Source: Corynespora cassiicola
Lineage: Eukaryota > Ascomycota > Dothideomycetes > Pleosporales > Corynesporascaceae
Assembly: GCA_022059125.1 (NCBI GenBank)
Contig: JAEUWY010000015.1
Coordinates: 1,798,001-1,862,000, forward strand
DNA length: 64,000 nucleotides
Direction of reading: 5' to 3'
This document shows, piece after piece, positions 1-10,599 of this stretch. A program made the position numbers and the translations under genes. The notes under the pieces were generated by a model, which did no database searches, had not been told where the DNA came from, and saw only the letters and a list, made by a program, of their open reading frames with translations. The stretch's first letter is position 1, and every line of letters starts with the position of its first letter.

Positions 1-772
1 ACCTTAATGTCGAACCTGCTGTGCGAAGCTTGGCTATGCGCAAACTTTGGCCCGGATAGGTATGATAGGTTACCAACCTTCTTTTCACGGTAGCGATCGA
101 CGGCAGTGTTACGATGGGAAGATTGTTGAATCAATATATATAAGCTCCTTGGTGGCATTTGAAGTTTTCATACTATGACAGCACGGGCTTTGAATAATCT
201 GCATGCCGCAGATTGAGGCTCGAACGCCTGTAACACTTCCTGACTTACCCATCCAGCTCCAACTGTTATCAATGTGTTGAGGAACTCAAGTCCTTTTTTA
301 TACTCGATCTTCTGTGTCAGCTGCACCCGGACGCATTTTTGAAGCATTCATAAGTGCTTCCCACGCTGAAATTTATATTTTCTGTTTTCATGTCTTACAA
401 AAGGGTTGCTACCACCAAGCTTTGACATAAATCGTAGGATGTCGATGCAAATTAAGCGCCCGTCAGTGTCTTTCTGTAGATCTAATGTAGTTCCGAGAAC
501 CGCGTGCTTTGCGATCTTGCACTTTTGATTGCGACGAAGCACGAGTCCTTTTACCAGTTTATTGTCTCCAAGGGCTAGAGCGCAATGTTTTATAGAACAT
601 AATATACGAGTTTTGGATAATATGAGGACATTACTTCATACTGCATCTCGCACTTGGCACAAGCGACTAAATAATTATAAAGCCCAAGAACTTGTCGAGG
701 TAGCATACGTTTCAGCAGAGCGAATAATCCTTGCATGTTCTTCATGGTCTTTCAAATCGAAGTTTCTGAGAT
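1..772. other. No supported gene (left edge)
   Basis: I see no open frame with a recognisable domain, no splice-linked exon series and no tRNA-like box on either strand. Short open frames lack any family signature. The last part is presumably the promoter of the secreted Ser/Thr-rich gene that starts at 773. Confidence 0.5.
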
Positions 773-1756
773 ATGTACTTTGTAGTAGTGTTCTTTGTTG
801 TTGCGTTCGCTGGTATAGCAAGTGCGCAGAACGGTACTTGGGCTTTACCTTCTGGAATCGCACCATCAGTGGAAACTCCCTTTCCTTCTGCAACTGCGTC
901 GATCACATGGATTATATCATCTCCATCAATCTCGATACCATTATCAACAGGTATAGAATCTTCGGGCGCTTTACCTTCTCCAAGTTTCAACGCTTCAACT
1001 TCCATAACCAACTCTACTGGTATTCCAACCTCAACTTTGAACGTCTCTACATCAACTAATTCGGCAAACACGACGGCAACACCCACAAACACCCTACCAG
1101 CACCAACTTCTATACCAATTTCGGCTTCTTTCTCAAACATATCGAGCATTTCTACGACTTTCTCGTCGATTGCCCCATCTATCCAACCATCTCTTAACAT
1201 TTCGATTCCAATGATAAGTTCATCGATCATTCTAATTCCAACATTTTCCATATCGACTCCAGGGGTAAACATCACCATATCGTCAGTTTCCTCAAACATC
1301 TCATCGACAATGCCAGCAACTTCAACTATAGTCCCTCCGTTTCCAACTACAAACTCTACTACTGTGCAATCTCCCTCGTCGTCGCCCTCGCCGAGCCTTT
1401 CACAATCCACATCAACGCAAGTAGCCTCCTTTGCGAGATCGACAACCCAAATCATCTCTATCCCCAGCACTTTGACTACCATCTCTTCGAAGACTACAGT
1501 ACCGCCGCCACTTCCGACTCCCACCGACCCCGACGATGACGAGGACGATGACGATGACGATGAGGGCGATGACGAAGACGACGACGACGACGAAGATGAT
1601 GAGTGTGACCCGTATGAGGATGAAGATTGCGAATACGATGATGATGATGAATGGGATTGGTGGAATTGGAAACACTGGTTCTGGTGGAGTCATAGAGGGA
1701 AATGGCATCGTCACTCTCTCAGACGTACAAGTCTTGCAAAGCAAAAACTAGCATAG
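773..1756 (+). CDS. Secreted Ser/Thr-rich protein with Asp-rich run and Trp-rich basic tail
   Basis: This is a single-exon frame of 327 residues. It opens with a clear signal peptide (about 19 residues, ending in ASA before QNG). Residues from about 20 to 245 are dominated by Ser, Thr, Pro, Ile and Asn with many N-x-S/T sites, as in a heavily O- and N-glycosylated cell-wall or secreted protein. A Pro patch follows, then about 45 residues made almost entirely of Asp and Glu with two Cys-Asp-Pro-like points. The protein ends in a Trp-rich stretch (WDWWNWKHWFWW) and a basic tail. There is no GPI signal and no enzyme motif. The acidic run is encoded by a GAY-repeat microsatellite (about 1530-1655), so its length may vary between strains. 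I do not recognise a family. The signal peptide and long frame support a real gene, but low complexity limits certainty. Confidence 0.55.
   Translation: MYFVVVFFVVAFAGIASAQNGTWALPSGIAPSVETPFPSATASITWIISSPSISIPLSTGIESSGALPSPSFNASTSITNSTGIPTSTLNVSTSTNSANTTATPTNTLPAPTSIPISASFSNISSISTTFSSIAPSIQPSLNISIPMISSSIILIPTFSISTPGVNITISSVSSNISSTMPATSTIVPPFPTTNSTTVQSPSSSPSPSLSQSTSTQVASFARSTTQIISIPSTLTTISSKTTVPPPLPTPTDPDDDEDDDDDDEGDDEDDDDDEDDECDPYEDEDCEYDDDDEWDWWNWKHWFWWSHRGKWHRHSLRRTSLAKQKLA
1530..1655. repeat. GAY-rich trinucleotide low-complexity tract
   Basis: An imperfect GAC/GAT/GAG microsatellite inside the Ser/Thr-rich gene encodes the Asp/Glu run. The frame stays open across it. Confidence 0.7.
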
Positions 1757-2586
1757 CACACACAAACCCGGGGAACATGATTATAGGTTGTTCAAAAAAG
1801 TGGAAACTTCTGGAGGATTTATAGGCACGCAATTAGTTGAAGACAGACTTGTTGAGGAAGGGCCGATTTGGGAAAGACGGATCGTTGGTTGATAATCACG
1901 GAGGGAGGCATTGGACATGTAACTCAGATAAACTAGCTCGAAGCTATTATGAGGCAAGAACAACTCATAGATTTGATATCTATGCAAGTCTTAGGCGCGG
2001 TATCGGAGAAATGCGTGTCATCGACGGAGCCATGTCTAAGCCGAATACGCGATCCATCTTATAGTATTCGCTCTCGGCATTCCCGACCTGCCGACGCTAA
2101 GCAACAAGTCCGCAATACTCCCCACATGTAAATGAAAATCTCCACAGACTGTACGCAGAGTTGCAAATCAGGATCGGATCTACTTGGAAATCCTATCCTC
2201 TACCCTAGAGTTTCATCGGAGAGGCCTTACGTTGGCCTAAGCAGAGATCGGCAAGATGACTAACCCTGTGCGTTGGGATGCTGAGGTTAGGTTACCATGA
2301 GAGATGTATGTATGGAAAGGACAGCTCTCAGCGGCTTCAGTGGCAGTAATTTACACGTATATATGTCTATGCGAAATTACGTACAATCAATGTACAAACG
2401 GGCCCTGTTTACCCCCGACAGAATTTTTTTTTTAATCGACCATCATGAAGATAACAGTTGAAAAGGCTATTTAAGCCTCTACAAGACTGTCCAATACTTA
2501 CTAGAACACGACTCCGCGCCTTCGTTGATCCGCCGACTCAAGACATCTCATCCTCACCACTCACCAAATAATTTCCATACCTCACA
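1757..2586. other. Intergenic, no supported gene
   Basis: Short frames here have no recognisable domain. A T-run near 2427-2435 and a TATTTAAG box near 2470, just over 100 bp upstream of the SDR start, look like promoter sequence for the gene at 2587. Confidence 0.45.
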
Positions 2587-3330
2587 ATGGTGCTCGACAA
2601 ACCCATAGCACTCATCACGGGCGCGAACCGTGGCATAGGCTTCGCGCTCGCCCAGACCCTCGCTCGCGACCACCACTTCCACGTCCTCCTCGGCGCCCGC
2701 AACCAGAAATCTGGCAGCGAAGCAGTCTCCAAGCTCCAATCGCAGGGTCTTTCCGTTGACCTCGTAGAGCTCGACGTGAGCTCCGACTCCTCCATCGCCC
2801 AGGCTGCCGCCTTCGTCAACGAGAAATACGGCTACATTGACGTGCTGGTGAACAATGCGGGCTTCATGCTGGAATCTGACGGGACGGTCGAGCTGGAGAA
2901 CATGAGGCGGACCTTCAGGGAGACCTTTGAGACCAATGTGTTTGGCGCCGCGGCTGTGACCGAGGCTTTTGTTCCCCTCCTGGAGAATTCGGCACATGCG
3001 CCCCCGCGAGTCGTCTTTTTGTCGTCGACGCTGGGCTCCATCTCGATCCGATTGGACGCAAAGTCAAAACACGATTTCATGGGAGCACCAGTGTACCGGG
3101 CGAGCAAGGCAGCACTTGACATGGTGGGAGTCTCTTTTGCAAGAAAGTTCCTTGAACAGGGATGGAAAGTCAATATTGCGTGTCCAGGATATGTGAAAGG
3201 CGAGTCGACTAAGGGGAAGGGGTTCATCACTATGGAAGAGGCCATGCCGAACTTGGTTCGATTGTGTACGCTTGGTGACGAGGGGGAAACGGCGACATTT
3301 ACTGGTCCCGAGGGCAGTGTTCCATGGTAA
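2587..3330 (+). CDS. Short-chain dehydrogenase/reductase (SDR), single exon
   Basis: A 247-residue intronless gene of normal length for a classical SDR. The NAD(P)-binding motif TGANRGIG is at residues 11-18, the structural NNAG motif is near residue 90, the catalytic Ser lies in the SSTLGS segment and the YxxxK pair (YRASK) is at about 171-175. Arg in the TGANRG turn and in the GARNQK end of strand 2 favours NADP(H). It resembles fungal carbonyl/aldehyde reductase-type SDRs; the substrate cannot be read from sequence. The ATG at 2587 has a good context (CACAATGG) and lies about 115 bp downstream of a TATTTAAG box. Neighbours give no pathway context. Confidence 0.85.
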   Translation: MVLDKPIALITGANRGIGFALAQTLARDHHFHVLLGARNQKSGSEAVSKLQSQGLSVDLVELDVSSDSSIAQAAAFVNEKYGYIDVLVNNAGFMLESDGTVELENMRRTFRETFETNVFGAAAVTEAFVPLLENSAHAPPRVVFLSSTLGSISIRLDAKSKHDFMGAPVYRASKAALDMVGVSFARKFLEQGWKVNIACPGYVKGESTKGKGFITMEEAMPNLVRLCTLGDEGETATFTGPEGSVPW

Positions 3331-3527
3331 CCGAAATAACACATGGCGCAAGCAATCGGGTTGATGGACTTAGTCATGATATTCATGGCGAATACAGGTT
3401 TTTTTTTATTTTTCCAAGAAACACACTACAATATATATAGAGTGGGGATATCTGCCATGAACTCCTTTGAGGATAGAGACGGTATATTCGATATTTTGAC
3501 ACTCAGTTCCCCTTTTTTGTAATCCTT

Positions 3528-5039
3528 TTACTGTTCCTCTGGTAGCGGCCCGACATCTTCTTCAAATGTCCGTTTCCATCGTGGCATCATAGCTCTTGGT
3601 ATATCAGGCTGACCAGCTCGTTGGGTACTGAAGACTTCCAGGGTTACACCCACTTTATCCGCTAGGGTCTGTGCGCTATCACTGTCAAATTGCCTTATGA
3701 TGAATTTGTGTAGCCTGAATAGCCTGGTTCCTCTATGGAAGACGATGTTTTTAAGTAGAGAATTGAGAGCAGCCTCGTCAGGTTGGGGGAAATCAGTATT
3801 GATTTCCACTTCTTCGATGCTGGGTGGAAGCATCTCTCCGATGCATGGTATGTCGGAATGGGTCCAAGGATTCGCTCCCTCAGGGCTTCTGCTGCCCTCT
3901 CCCAACTGCTGGCCGCTTTCTAGAGGAGGCCCGCAGAATACTCTCACGTCGACTTCGAGCGTTTGCAAAGCGGGAAATGCAAAAAATGTCGACATCCCAT
4001 TAATAATATCACCTAGTAATTCATCAATGGTGACTGCAAGATGGTTGATGTTTGGACCACAGTATTTGCCAAGGGTGGAAAGGAAAGCTCCTGGGTTCCA
4101 GTCGTGTTGGCAGCCATGCCATTTTGTTTGATGTGAATAACGAAATGTATGAAGCGCAGGTGTATGAGCGACCAGTGCTTCAAGCCCTTCTGCATCAATG
4201 CAGCAATGCGCTAGCTCCAGTTTTGTTATTGGCGATGGTTGATGGCCATGTCGCCATTGGAAAGGAATGCCAGTGTATGAATCGTCAACAGCAACACAGC
4301 TGGAAGCATATATTTCTCTGATACTGTCCAAGACCATGAAGGGCTCCAGAGATTGCAGACCGGCGCGCATGTCATATCCTTCGGGAGTAAAAGGCAGTAT
4401 TTTCTCCAGCTTGCTGAGAGGTGGGCCTGAGTAGCCCGTAGGATGTGCTTGCGAAACTATTGTGTCAAGTACAGAGACCAAAGTTCTCTCGGGTTCTTCG
4501 GAGAATTCATAGGGGTTGAAGTTCCCCCATCGTCCTGGTGGCAGTTGGAGAGTCTTTAGGTTGGGCAAAAGGCTCAGGAGAGTGATCACAATATAGAAGA
4601 TATCGTCTGGGCCCTCTGAAACAATGTGGTCCCACCAATCCTCGAGATCAACATTCGCAAGCTGCAGATATCTGTTTTCCATGACGGTTTTCTTTATCTC
4701 GGCCATTCCTTGCACATTGGTGCGGAAATCCTCGACGTTGTCGGGATCGATGCTTTCTTCCAAACGGCGATCCCAAAGACTCAACGCCTCGACATACTGG
4801 GCAGTGAGAGGATCCTGCGAAATGTCATACAGCAGATGTAGTGCATCCCCGTGTAATGCAGTTGGGCGCGACAAGGCAGTTGATGTCCACCGTCGTTTGA
4901 GGGCATTGTGCTGTTGGATTTGCGATGCAGCCCTCACGTGCACAGCCTTGCAGGAGAGCACGAAGGACTCAATGCCAGCTGGACCGGCATAGTTGATGAT
5001 GGCGTCGAGAAGCTCGGGGGGTAGATCAAGTAAGCCCAT
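3528..5039 (-). CDS. F-box-like protein with degenerate LRR-type C-terminus
   Basis: This intronless gene encodes 503 residues. The N-terminus has the F-box signature pattern (LLDLPPELLDAIINYAG followed by SFVLSCKAVH) in the first 40 residues, which in other fungi binds Skp1 in SCF ubiquitin ligases. The remainder has spaced leucine-rich segments (for example LPNLKTLQLPPGRW) typical of the poorly conserved LRR-like tails of fungal F-box proteins; these would select the substrate. The ATG at 5039 begins directly at the F-box. The target cannot be predicted, and the gene has no obvious functional link to its neighbours. Confidence 0.7.
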   Translation of the reverse strand: MGLLDLPPELLDAIINYAGPAGIESFVLSCKAVHVRAASQIQQHNALKRRWTSTALSRPTALHGDALHLLYDISQDPLTAQYVEALSLWDRRLEESIDPDNVEDFRTNVQGMAEIKKTVMENRYLQLANVDLEDWWDHIVSEGPDDIFYIVITLLSLLPNLKTLQLPPGRWGNFNPYEFSEEPERTLVSVLDTIVSQAHPTGYSGPPLSKLEKILPFTPEGYDMRAGLQSLEPFMVLDSIREIYASSCVAVDDSYTGIPFQWRHGHQPSPITKLELAHCCIDAEGLEALVAHTPALHTFRYSHQTKWHGCQHDWNPGAFLSTLGKYCGPNINHLAVTIDELLGDIINGMSTFFAFPALQTLEVDVRVFCGPPLESGQQLGEGSRSPEGANPWTHSDIPCIGEMLPPSIEEVEINTDFPQPDEAALNSLLKNIVFHRGTRLFRLHKFIIRQFDSDSAQTLADKVGVTLEVFSTQRAGQPDIPRAMMPRWKRTFEEDVGPLPEEQ

Positions 5040-5546
5040 GGCGCTCGGACGTCAAATGGTGGTGTGGAGATGGATGTTGGTGTATCGGGCATTTGGCCGC
5101 GGCCTTTTTTTGTACTGGCGGAGATGTCGGATCGAGTAAGGATGTGATGGTTAAGATACAACGCAGTCAGTATTACCTATCTGCCATCGGTGAGGACCTG
5201 GCTGGAGGAGATTTGAGGAGCGAAAATGCCGATAGGCGGAGGGGTAATCCGCTCCAGGATGACGTAATCGTTATTTAGCCTCCCAACAACACCCTCCAGC
5301 CCGATATCTGTGCTCCTATGGTATATACGCCCTGACATGCGCCCTTCTATCGTGGCTGCCCAAGTCGAGAACGTTCCATTCTGCTCGTGGTGCTTGTAAC
5401 GAACCTTTCCGGCCGATACACGGTGCCGACAGTCGTTCGATACTCGTTTCAGGCTACGTGGCAATGCCATCCCGCAGTTGCGTTCTATTGTGAAAACACA
5501 CACGTGATGGACAGCTCTGGTTTTCTAGGTACATCCTTAGAGGTAC
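5040..5546. other. Intergenic, no supported gene
   Basis: This stretch contains the upstream region of the F-box gene and the 3' flank of the membrane-protein gene. I see no feature in it. Confidence 0.4.
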
Positions 5547-6557
5547 CTAGCAAATGTCCATGATTGCATACCAACCCAACAGACTGCCTATCAAGAAAGC
5601 CCAGCTTCCCACAAAAGTTGCAATGGCACTCTCGAGTGCCATGTCCTGGAGGAGGAACACGCCCGTCAGCGCGAAACCCAGGCCTCCGATGGAATTCTGG
5701 AATGCAGCCTGCCAGCTTGCAGATAGCGGCTTTGGCCTCCACCACCGGTCTTGCTCGCAGCCAATTACAAGCATAGCGTTGGCCAGGAAGAATAAAAAGC
5801 CGCCAAAAACTTGAGGCGCGAAAACCACCACGGGAAATACCGGGCTAGTGGGGTCTAGAAACCCAGGGAATCCAGCAAAGGCCGAGATGGTGAGAATGAC
5901 ACCACCGAAGAGCTGCATCAGGCCTGCCTGGAAGGGCTTGTTCGTGAGCAGTAGCTCTTTGAACTTCCTCCAGGTCGGCCTCCACATCCATCCGTCGGAC
6001 CCAAGCAGTGAAGGTTTGTGCCTGAGTCGTTTGCCTCCACCCTCCGAGTCGGCAATCTGGAACAACCCGCCATCGGCGTTGAACGACCCAAACATGTCAA
6101 GAATCCCAGCGGCCGTGAACATGAATGCGCCTATGAAGATCGTTGCGGGGATCGCGACCGTCGGGAGCGTCTCGAACGCTGTGCTGGGCTCGAGCATCGG
6201 TAAAAGAATGAAAAACGCGTTGATTGTGAAATCGATACTGCCGATTACAAACACGATGGCGACTAGCCATGTGGGATCCCGATATGGAAACTCTGTGAAT
6301 AATCTCTTCCACTTCTGACCAACGCTCAGCCTGCTTTCTTCTTCGATGCTGATCTCCACAAAGCCTCCTTTCTCGGCATCGAAGGCGTCATATGCTAGCT
6401 CCTCCTTGTTGCTTTCCATGCCGTAATTGTGTAGGTTTTCCAGTCGTGAGCAGGGCATAAAGTTGGGCCAGTTCGGGATTTGGGACAGGCGTCCCGTATG
6501 GAACGAAAATCGGGAGTGCCGAACAAGTTCAGCTCGGATCGTTCCAGAGGCGTTCAT
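5547..6557 (-). CDS. Conserved-type fungal integral membrane protein, about 6 TM segments
   Basis: An intronless gene of 336 residues. The first about 95 residues are hydrophilic. Six hydrophobic spans follow: about 97-121 (WLVAIVFVIG...), 132-155, a loop with acidic and basic patches, then about 212-231, 243-267, 290-306 and 314-331. The protein ends right after the last span. No transporter or enzyme motif is visible. It resembles unnamed fungal membrane proteins, and I cannot assign a function. The annotated start is the first in-frame ATG; internal Met codons near residues 34 and 47 are possible alternatives because the N-terminal segment is poorly structured. Confidence 0.6.
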   Translation of the reverse strand: MNASGTIRAELVRHSRFSFHTGRLSQIPNWPNFMPCSRLENLHNYGMESNKEELAYDAFDAEKGGFVEISIEEESRLSVGQKWKRLFTEFPYRDPTWLVAIVFVIGSIDFTINAFFILLPMLEPSTAFETLPTVAIPATIFIGAFMFTAAGILDMFGSFNADGGLFQIADSEGGGKRLRHKPSLLGSDGWMWRPTWRKFKELLLTNKPFQAGLMQLFGGVILTISAFAGFPGFLDPTSPVFPVVVFAPQVFGGFLFFLANAMLVIGCEQDRWWRPKPLSASWQAAFQNSIGGLGFALTGVFLLQDMALESAIATFVGSWAFLIGSLLGWYAIMDIC

Positions 6558-7087
6558 TTTGTATGCGCGCGGGGAAGCTTTGATGTGAGGCAGATTGGAA
6601 ACAAACTAGTACGGGAAAGGAGGAGCGACAGGATGGAAATGTAATCAAAGTCGGCGGTCAAGTACAGTGGTCCCATCACTTTCATTGAAGTCTTAATTAA
6701 AGACCGAGAGGTACAAAACGATATAAGAGAACTTAAAATACTACACCAAGTGACCAAAAATCACAAGGAAGCTACTGTTGGAAAGCGTTGGTGGATGATG
6801 ATTTCTACTCGATTTGACAACGCGGGACACCAAACGTCTGGGGTATGAGGCTGCTAAGATGCCTGCCTGATCTATCTGACCAACTTCATACATCAGCGTC
6901 TCACATGCAACTAAGGTTTCGCATAACAGCGGCCAACTTCCGCACTATAATACATCCTGTCTAACCATTCTATCGCTACACTCGGAACCTGGCCTCTTCT
7001 TCGATCATTGTTTTTGGACATCTAAAACGTCGCCATAATGGAAAGGACATGTCGAACTGTCCTCTTCCTTGATCCCAGGTACCTATC
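6558..7087. other. Intergenic, no supported gene
   Basis: Upstream of the membrane-protein gene and downstream of the ATPase gene. No domain-bearing frame, RNA gene or repeat is seen. Confidence 0.4.
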
Positions 7088-8530
7088 TCATGCACCAGCT
7101 GTCTTTGTTCGTCCTCCATCAGCCGTTAGCCTCTCACGAGTACGGAATTGGATGTAGTGAGCTGATTTGTCATGCACATCAGCCATTCTCAGTATGTTCC
7201 CCTCGTCCATCAAAACCGCCGCTGTGGGACAGAACAACAGGCTTTCTCCAAGTCTGAGTTGTGTGATCTTTCGGAGCAGGTTGAGCTGGCTTATCAAGAC
7301 GTCTTCCCCGCTTCCGGCACTCCTACTCGCCAGGTACATTCCGGCAAGATGCTTCTTCAGTACTTCGACCCAGGCCGGGCTAGAGCAGCGATGTACCATC
7401 GCTATGCTGCACAGCTCCAACAACTTCGTGTCCAGGGTAGGTTCTTGCGTCGCGATCACTATTCTCACGCCCTGATGTCGCTGTCGGCTTATAGTCGACA
7501 GCAGACTATCCGTGAACTGCTTTGCGGCAGCACTATCGTCGAGCATGTAGTTGTGCGCTTCATCCAGCGCAACTATTTTACCGCAACTTGTTTTTGAAAT
7601 GAATATGGACAGGCTGATGTTGAAGAGCACGCAAGCGGTTTCTTCATCAAGAACTGGATCTGTCAAGTCGACGATAGTCAAAGTGCCCTCTTCTCCGACT
7701 AGGTCATCTGTAATGGTCTTTTCGGTATTTATGTAGCTCTCCAAAAGGTCCAGTCTCATAGACAGAGGCTGATTCTGCATTTGCGAGAACCCTGGTTTTG
7801 CCAGTCTCGCACGGAAATCACTGTAGTTGACGTTCCCATCTTTTTCGATGGCTAGCTCGCGAAGGATCTGCATGACCATCTAGGATACCTCAGTAAAAGT
7901 TCATCTAAGGATTTTCCTTGGCACGTCACTCACTCTCATGTACAGCGGCATTTCTGTGTCTTTTCCCACAGCCATCAGCGTTTTGATGTGCTCAGTGTTC
8001 AGATTGCTAGTCTCTAACATGAACTTCTTCACCTCTATTTTTCCACCATGAGCTTGTGCCATCGCTTCGTATTGAGTCTTCCTTCTTTTGTAGTTGCTAG
8101 CGCTAACAAGGACGATCGTCTTCATCTTGTTGCATAGATACGCGGCCTCAGACACCTCACTACTACTCAGTCGGTCGTAGTGAAACACCAATGCTGCGAG
8201 TGGATGTGGATTAAAGCCAATCTTTCGATCGTCCAGTAAACAGTTCTCCAGCATGCAAGAAAGCGTATGAGACTTTCCAGAGCCTTGCGAGCCGCAAAGA
8301 AAAGCACACCAGGGTGCATTGGTGTTGAGTAGTACTGGTTTGCGATGGTCCGTGGTGGACTGTGATGGATCATGTCCGAGGACCGCATATTGCTTCAGAT
8401 CAACATTCTCTTTGACATCCCACCATACAAGCGGGGCGATGTGCATGTCTTCTGTCCTAGATTTTGCGCTATTGTGAGAGTCAGACAAGGGGTCTGTCAG
8501 AAGTCCCTGGTAATTTTCAAGTTCGTCCAT
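7088..8530 (-). CDS. HerA/TraG-like P-loop ATPase
   Basis: Two exons, complement(join(7088..7879,7934..8530)), give 462 residues. The 54-nt intron has donor GTGAGT and acceptor CCTAG and joins the frames in phase 0. The Walker A motif GSQGSGKS is at about residues 80-87, the Walker B/DEAH-like motif (KIVALDEAHNY) is near 300-310, and an RQ-Q segment (SRQRHQGVRIVIATQEP) resembles the sensor region of HerA/FtsK/VirB4-type ATPases. No helicase, kinase or membrane segment is evident. Similar single-domain P-loop proteins exist in other fungi without known function. A DNA-translocase or peptide-remodelling role would be inference only. The start at 8530 is the first ATG of the exon. Confidence 0.7.
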
Positions 8531-9364
8531 GGCCGGTACGTTGACTCTTCTGATGCGACTTCTTTCTCTGTCAGCTATTCTGGTGAATCTGTCGTGCAGA
8601 TATCTCTAGTAAAATAGTAGCGATGTGTGGCAGGCGAAATCGCAATGTTGGGTGGTGGTGGCCCAATGGGTTGTAGAGCCAACGGCGCATTTTATACTGC
8701 ACGGCGTTCAAAGTCGTGGGCATGTCTCTAATAGTTTGGCTGTATAACCACCCGAAACAAAGCCTTCGATATGTTTGCCCCTGGTTTGCGAGGACTTTGT
8801 GGTCTTCTTTTGGCTTGGTTGGGGAGCGGGTACTTGCCATGCGTCGCGCTTTTACGGAATGGGCCTGCGACAGGATTGGAGAGGTAGAGAAAATTCCCAC
8901 GATACGCACATGTCCTAAAAAAAAATCCACAAAAAAACGCTTCGATGCTTGGCCTTGTAAATTTTCATGTAGTGCCAGAGGGCGTGCGCGACCCCTGTTT
9001 TGCTGTACTTCGGAGGGCGCAGCTTTGTCAGCACAACGGTGATGCATGACGCCATCCCACGTACCTATGCATTTGTCCGAAATGTTTCCGTCCACTTGAA
9101 TGGATGAATAACAAAGTTCGAAGTTGAATGATATCTTGACACGGATTTCTTAAGTGCTGGGCGTCGTCGTCTTAAGCCCCAGTCGGATAGGTACGCTTTC
9201 AATTGAAGCTCCGGCCCCGCATCCTCACCCGCACCCCGCTATAACACACCACGAAACCAAACTTTATTGCGCAATTGATATCTACCCGCTTTTCTCTCCT
9301 AAAAGTTCTGCCTCCATTCTGAAGCAAATCTGCAATTGCTTTTCCCTCCGCCACAAATTTGATC
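8531..9364. other. Divergent intergenic region
   Basis: Lies between the start of the ATPase gene (minus) and the start of the NmrA-like gene (plus), so it should hold both promoters. Frames in this stretch have no family signature. Confidence 0.45.
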
Positions 9365-10427
9365 ATGGCTGCCCCGCTTCCCTCCAAGGTTCTGCTTTTT
9401 GGAGCCACCGGCATCATTGGCAAATACATTATCGCGTCACTCGTGGAAGCCAAATCTTCGTTCCAGAAAGTTGGCATCTTCACGTCTTCAGGCACCCTTT
9501 CGAAGAAGGCAGATGACATTGCGAAGCTCAAAGCCAAAGGCGTCGAGGTTATCGTGGGGGATGTGGAGAACGAGAACGACGTGAAGAAGGCATACGAGGG
9601 TAAGAATAGGCTACTCCTGCCACACCCATTCCGCGGCCAACGCATCCAACGCGTATCTCCAAAATGATATGGCACCACTACAGCATGCTAACGTGTCCGT
9701 CCAACCAGGCTACGATACCGTTATTTCTGCCCTCGGCCGAAGCGTGATCCTGGCGCAAATCCCCCTGCTCAAGCTCGCCGAAGCGTCATCCACAATCACG
9801 CACTTCTACCCCTCCGAGTACGGCACGGACATCGAATACGGGCCCCAATCTCCCTCCGAAAAGCCACACCAGCTCAAGCTCAAAGTGCGCGCGTACGTTC
9901 GTGAGAATGTCCGCAGGCTCAAGGTCACGTACCTCGTCACAGGTCCCTACTCCGACCTGTACATCGACAAGATTGGGTACGATGAGTTTGTAAAGGCGGG
10001 CACGTTCGATGTCAAGGCCAAGAAGGCTGTCCTCCTGGGCACAGGCAGGGAGAAGGTTTCGTTTACCACGATGCGGGATGTCGGCCAATTGCTAGTCGCG
10101 GCGTTGAAGACGCCAGTGGATAAGTCGCCCAGGGTGCTCAAGGTCAACTCTTTTACGGCGACGCCAGAGGAGATCCTCGGAGAGTTTGAGAGGCAGACTG
10201 GTGTGAAGTGGCAGGTCGAATACACGCCGTTGAACGAGTTGAAGAAGGTGGAGAAGGAGATTTGGGATAGCGGAAGTCCATTTGGAACCCTGTTCACGTT
10301 GAGAAGAATTTGGACCGAAGGGGGTACGCTGTACGCCGAGCGGGATAATGGGAAAATTGGAGATCCTTCACTGGAAACTCTGGAAGAGCAAGTTCGCAAG
10401 GTGGTTGCCAAACAGACCAGTGCTTAG
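9365..10427 (+). CDS. NmrA-like / isoflavone-reductase-family oxidoreductase
   Basis: Two exons, join(9365..9599,9709..10427), give 317 residues. The 109-nt intron has donor GTAAGA, a CTAAC branch site and acceptor ACCAG. The N-terminus carries the Rossmann motif GATGIIG of the NmrA/PCBER (atypical SDR) family. Residues following the join read [10 protein letters not shown] and [10 protein letters not shown], matching the conserved region of isoflavone-reductase-like proteins, and the C-terminal half keeps the substrate-domain pattern. Such proteins reduce aromatic or quinone-like substrates with NADPH or act as redox sensors; which applies here cannot be seen. The start at 9365 (ATCATGG) matches the family N-terminus. 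An upstream TTG in the same frame is not a plausible start. Confidence 0.82.
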
Positions 10428-10599
10428 TCGCTTAGGGCTTTGGCGAAATTTGGACGGGGCCGGAAGACTGCGCGGTAAAATTTGGAAATTGTTGGATTAA
10501 AAGTTAGAATGGTGGTCATCCAATATGGGTATCGTGTCTAAGCCTAGTACTCCAATAATGCGATCTGTCCTTCGTGTCCTTTCTGTTTGCGGTCTGCGT

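Noticed and set aside
529..1059. 176-codon frame overlapping the start of the Ser/Thr-rich gene
   Set aside because: Cys/Trp/Tyr-rich, domain-free translation, out of frame with the signal-peptide gene; best read as a shadow.
742..1524. 260-codon frame antisense to the Ser/Thr-rich gene
   Set aside because: Val/Glu/Gly-rich complement of Thr/Ser/Asn codons, a typical mirror frame of a low-complexity gene.
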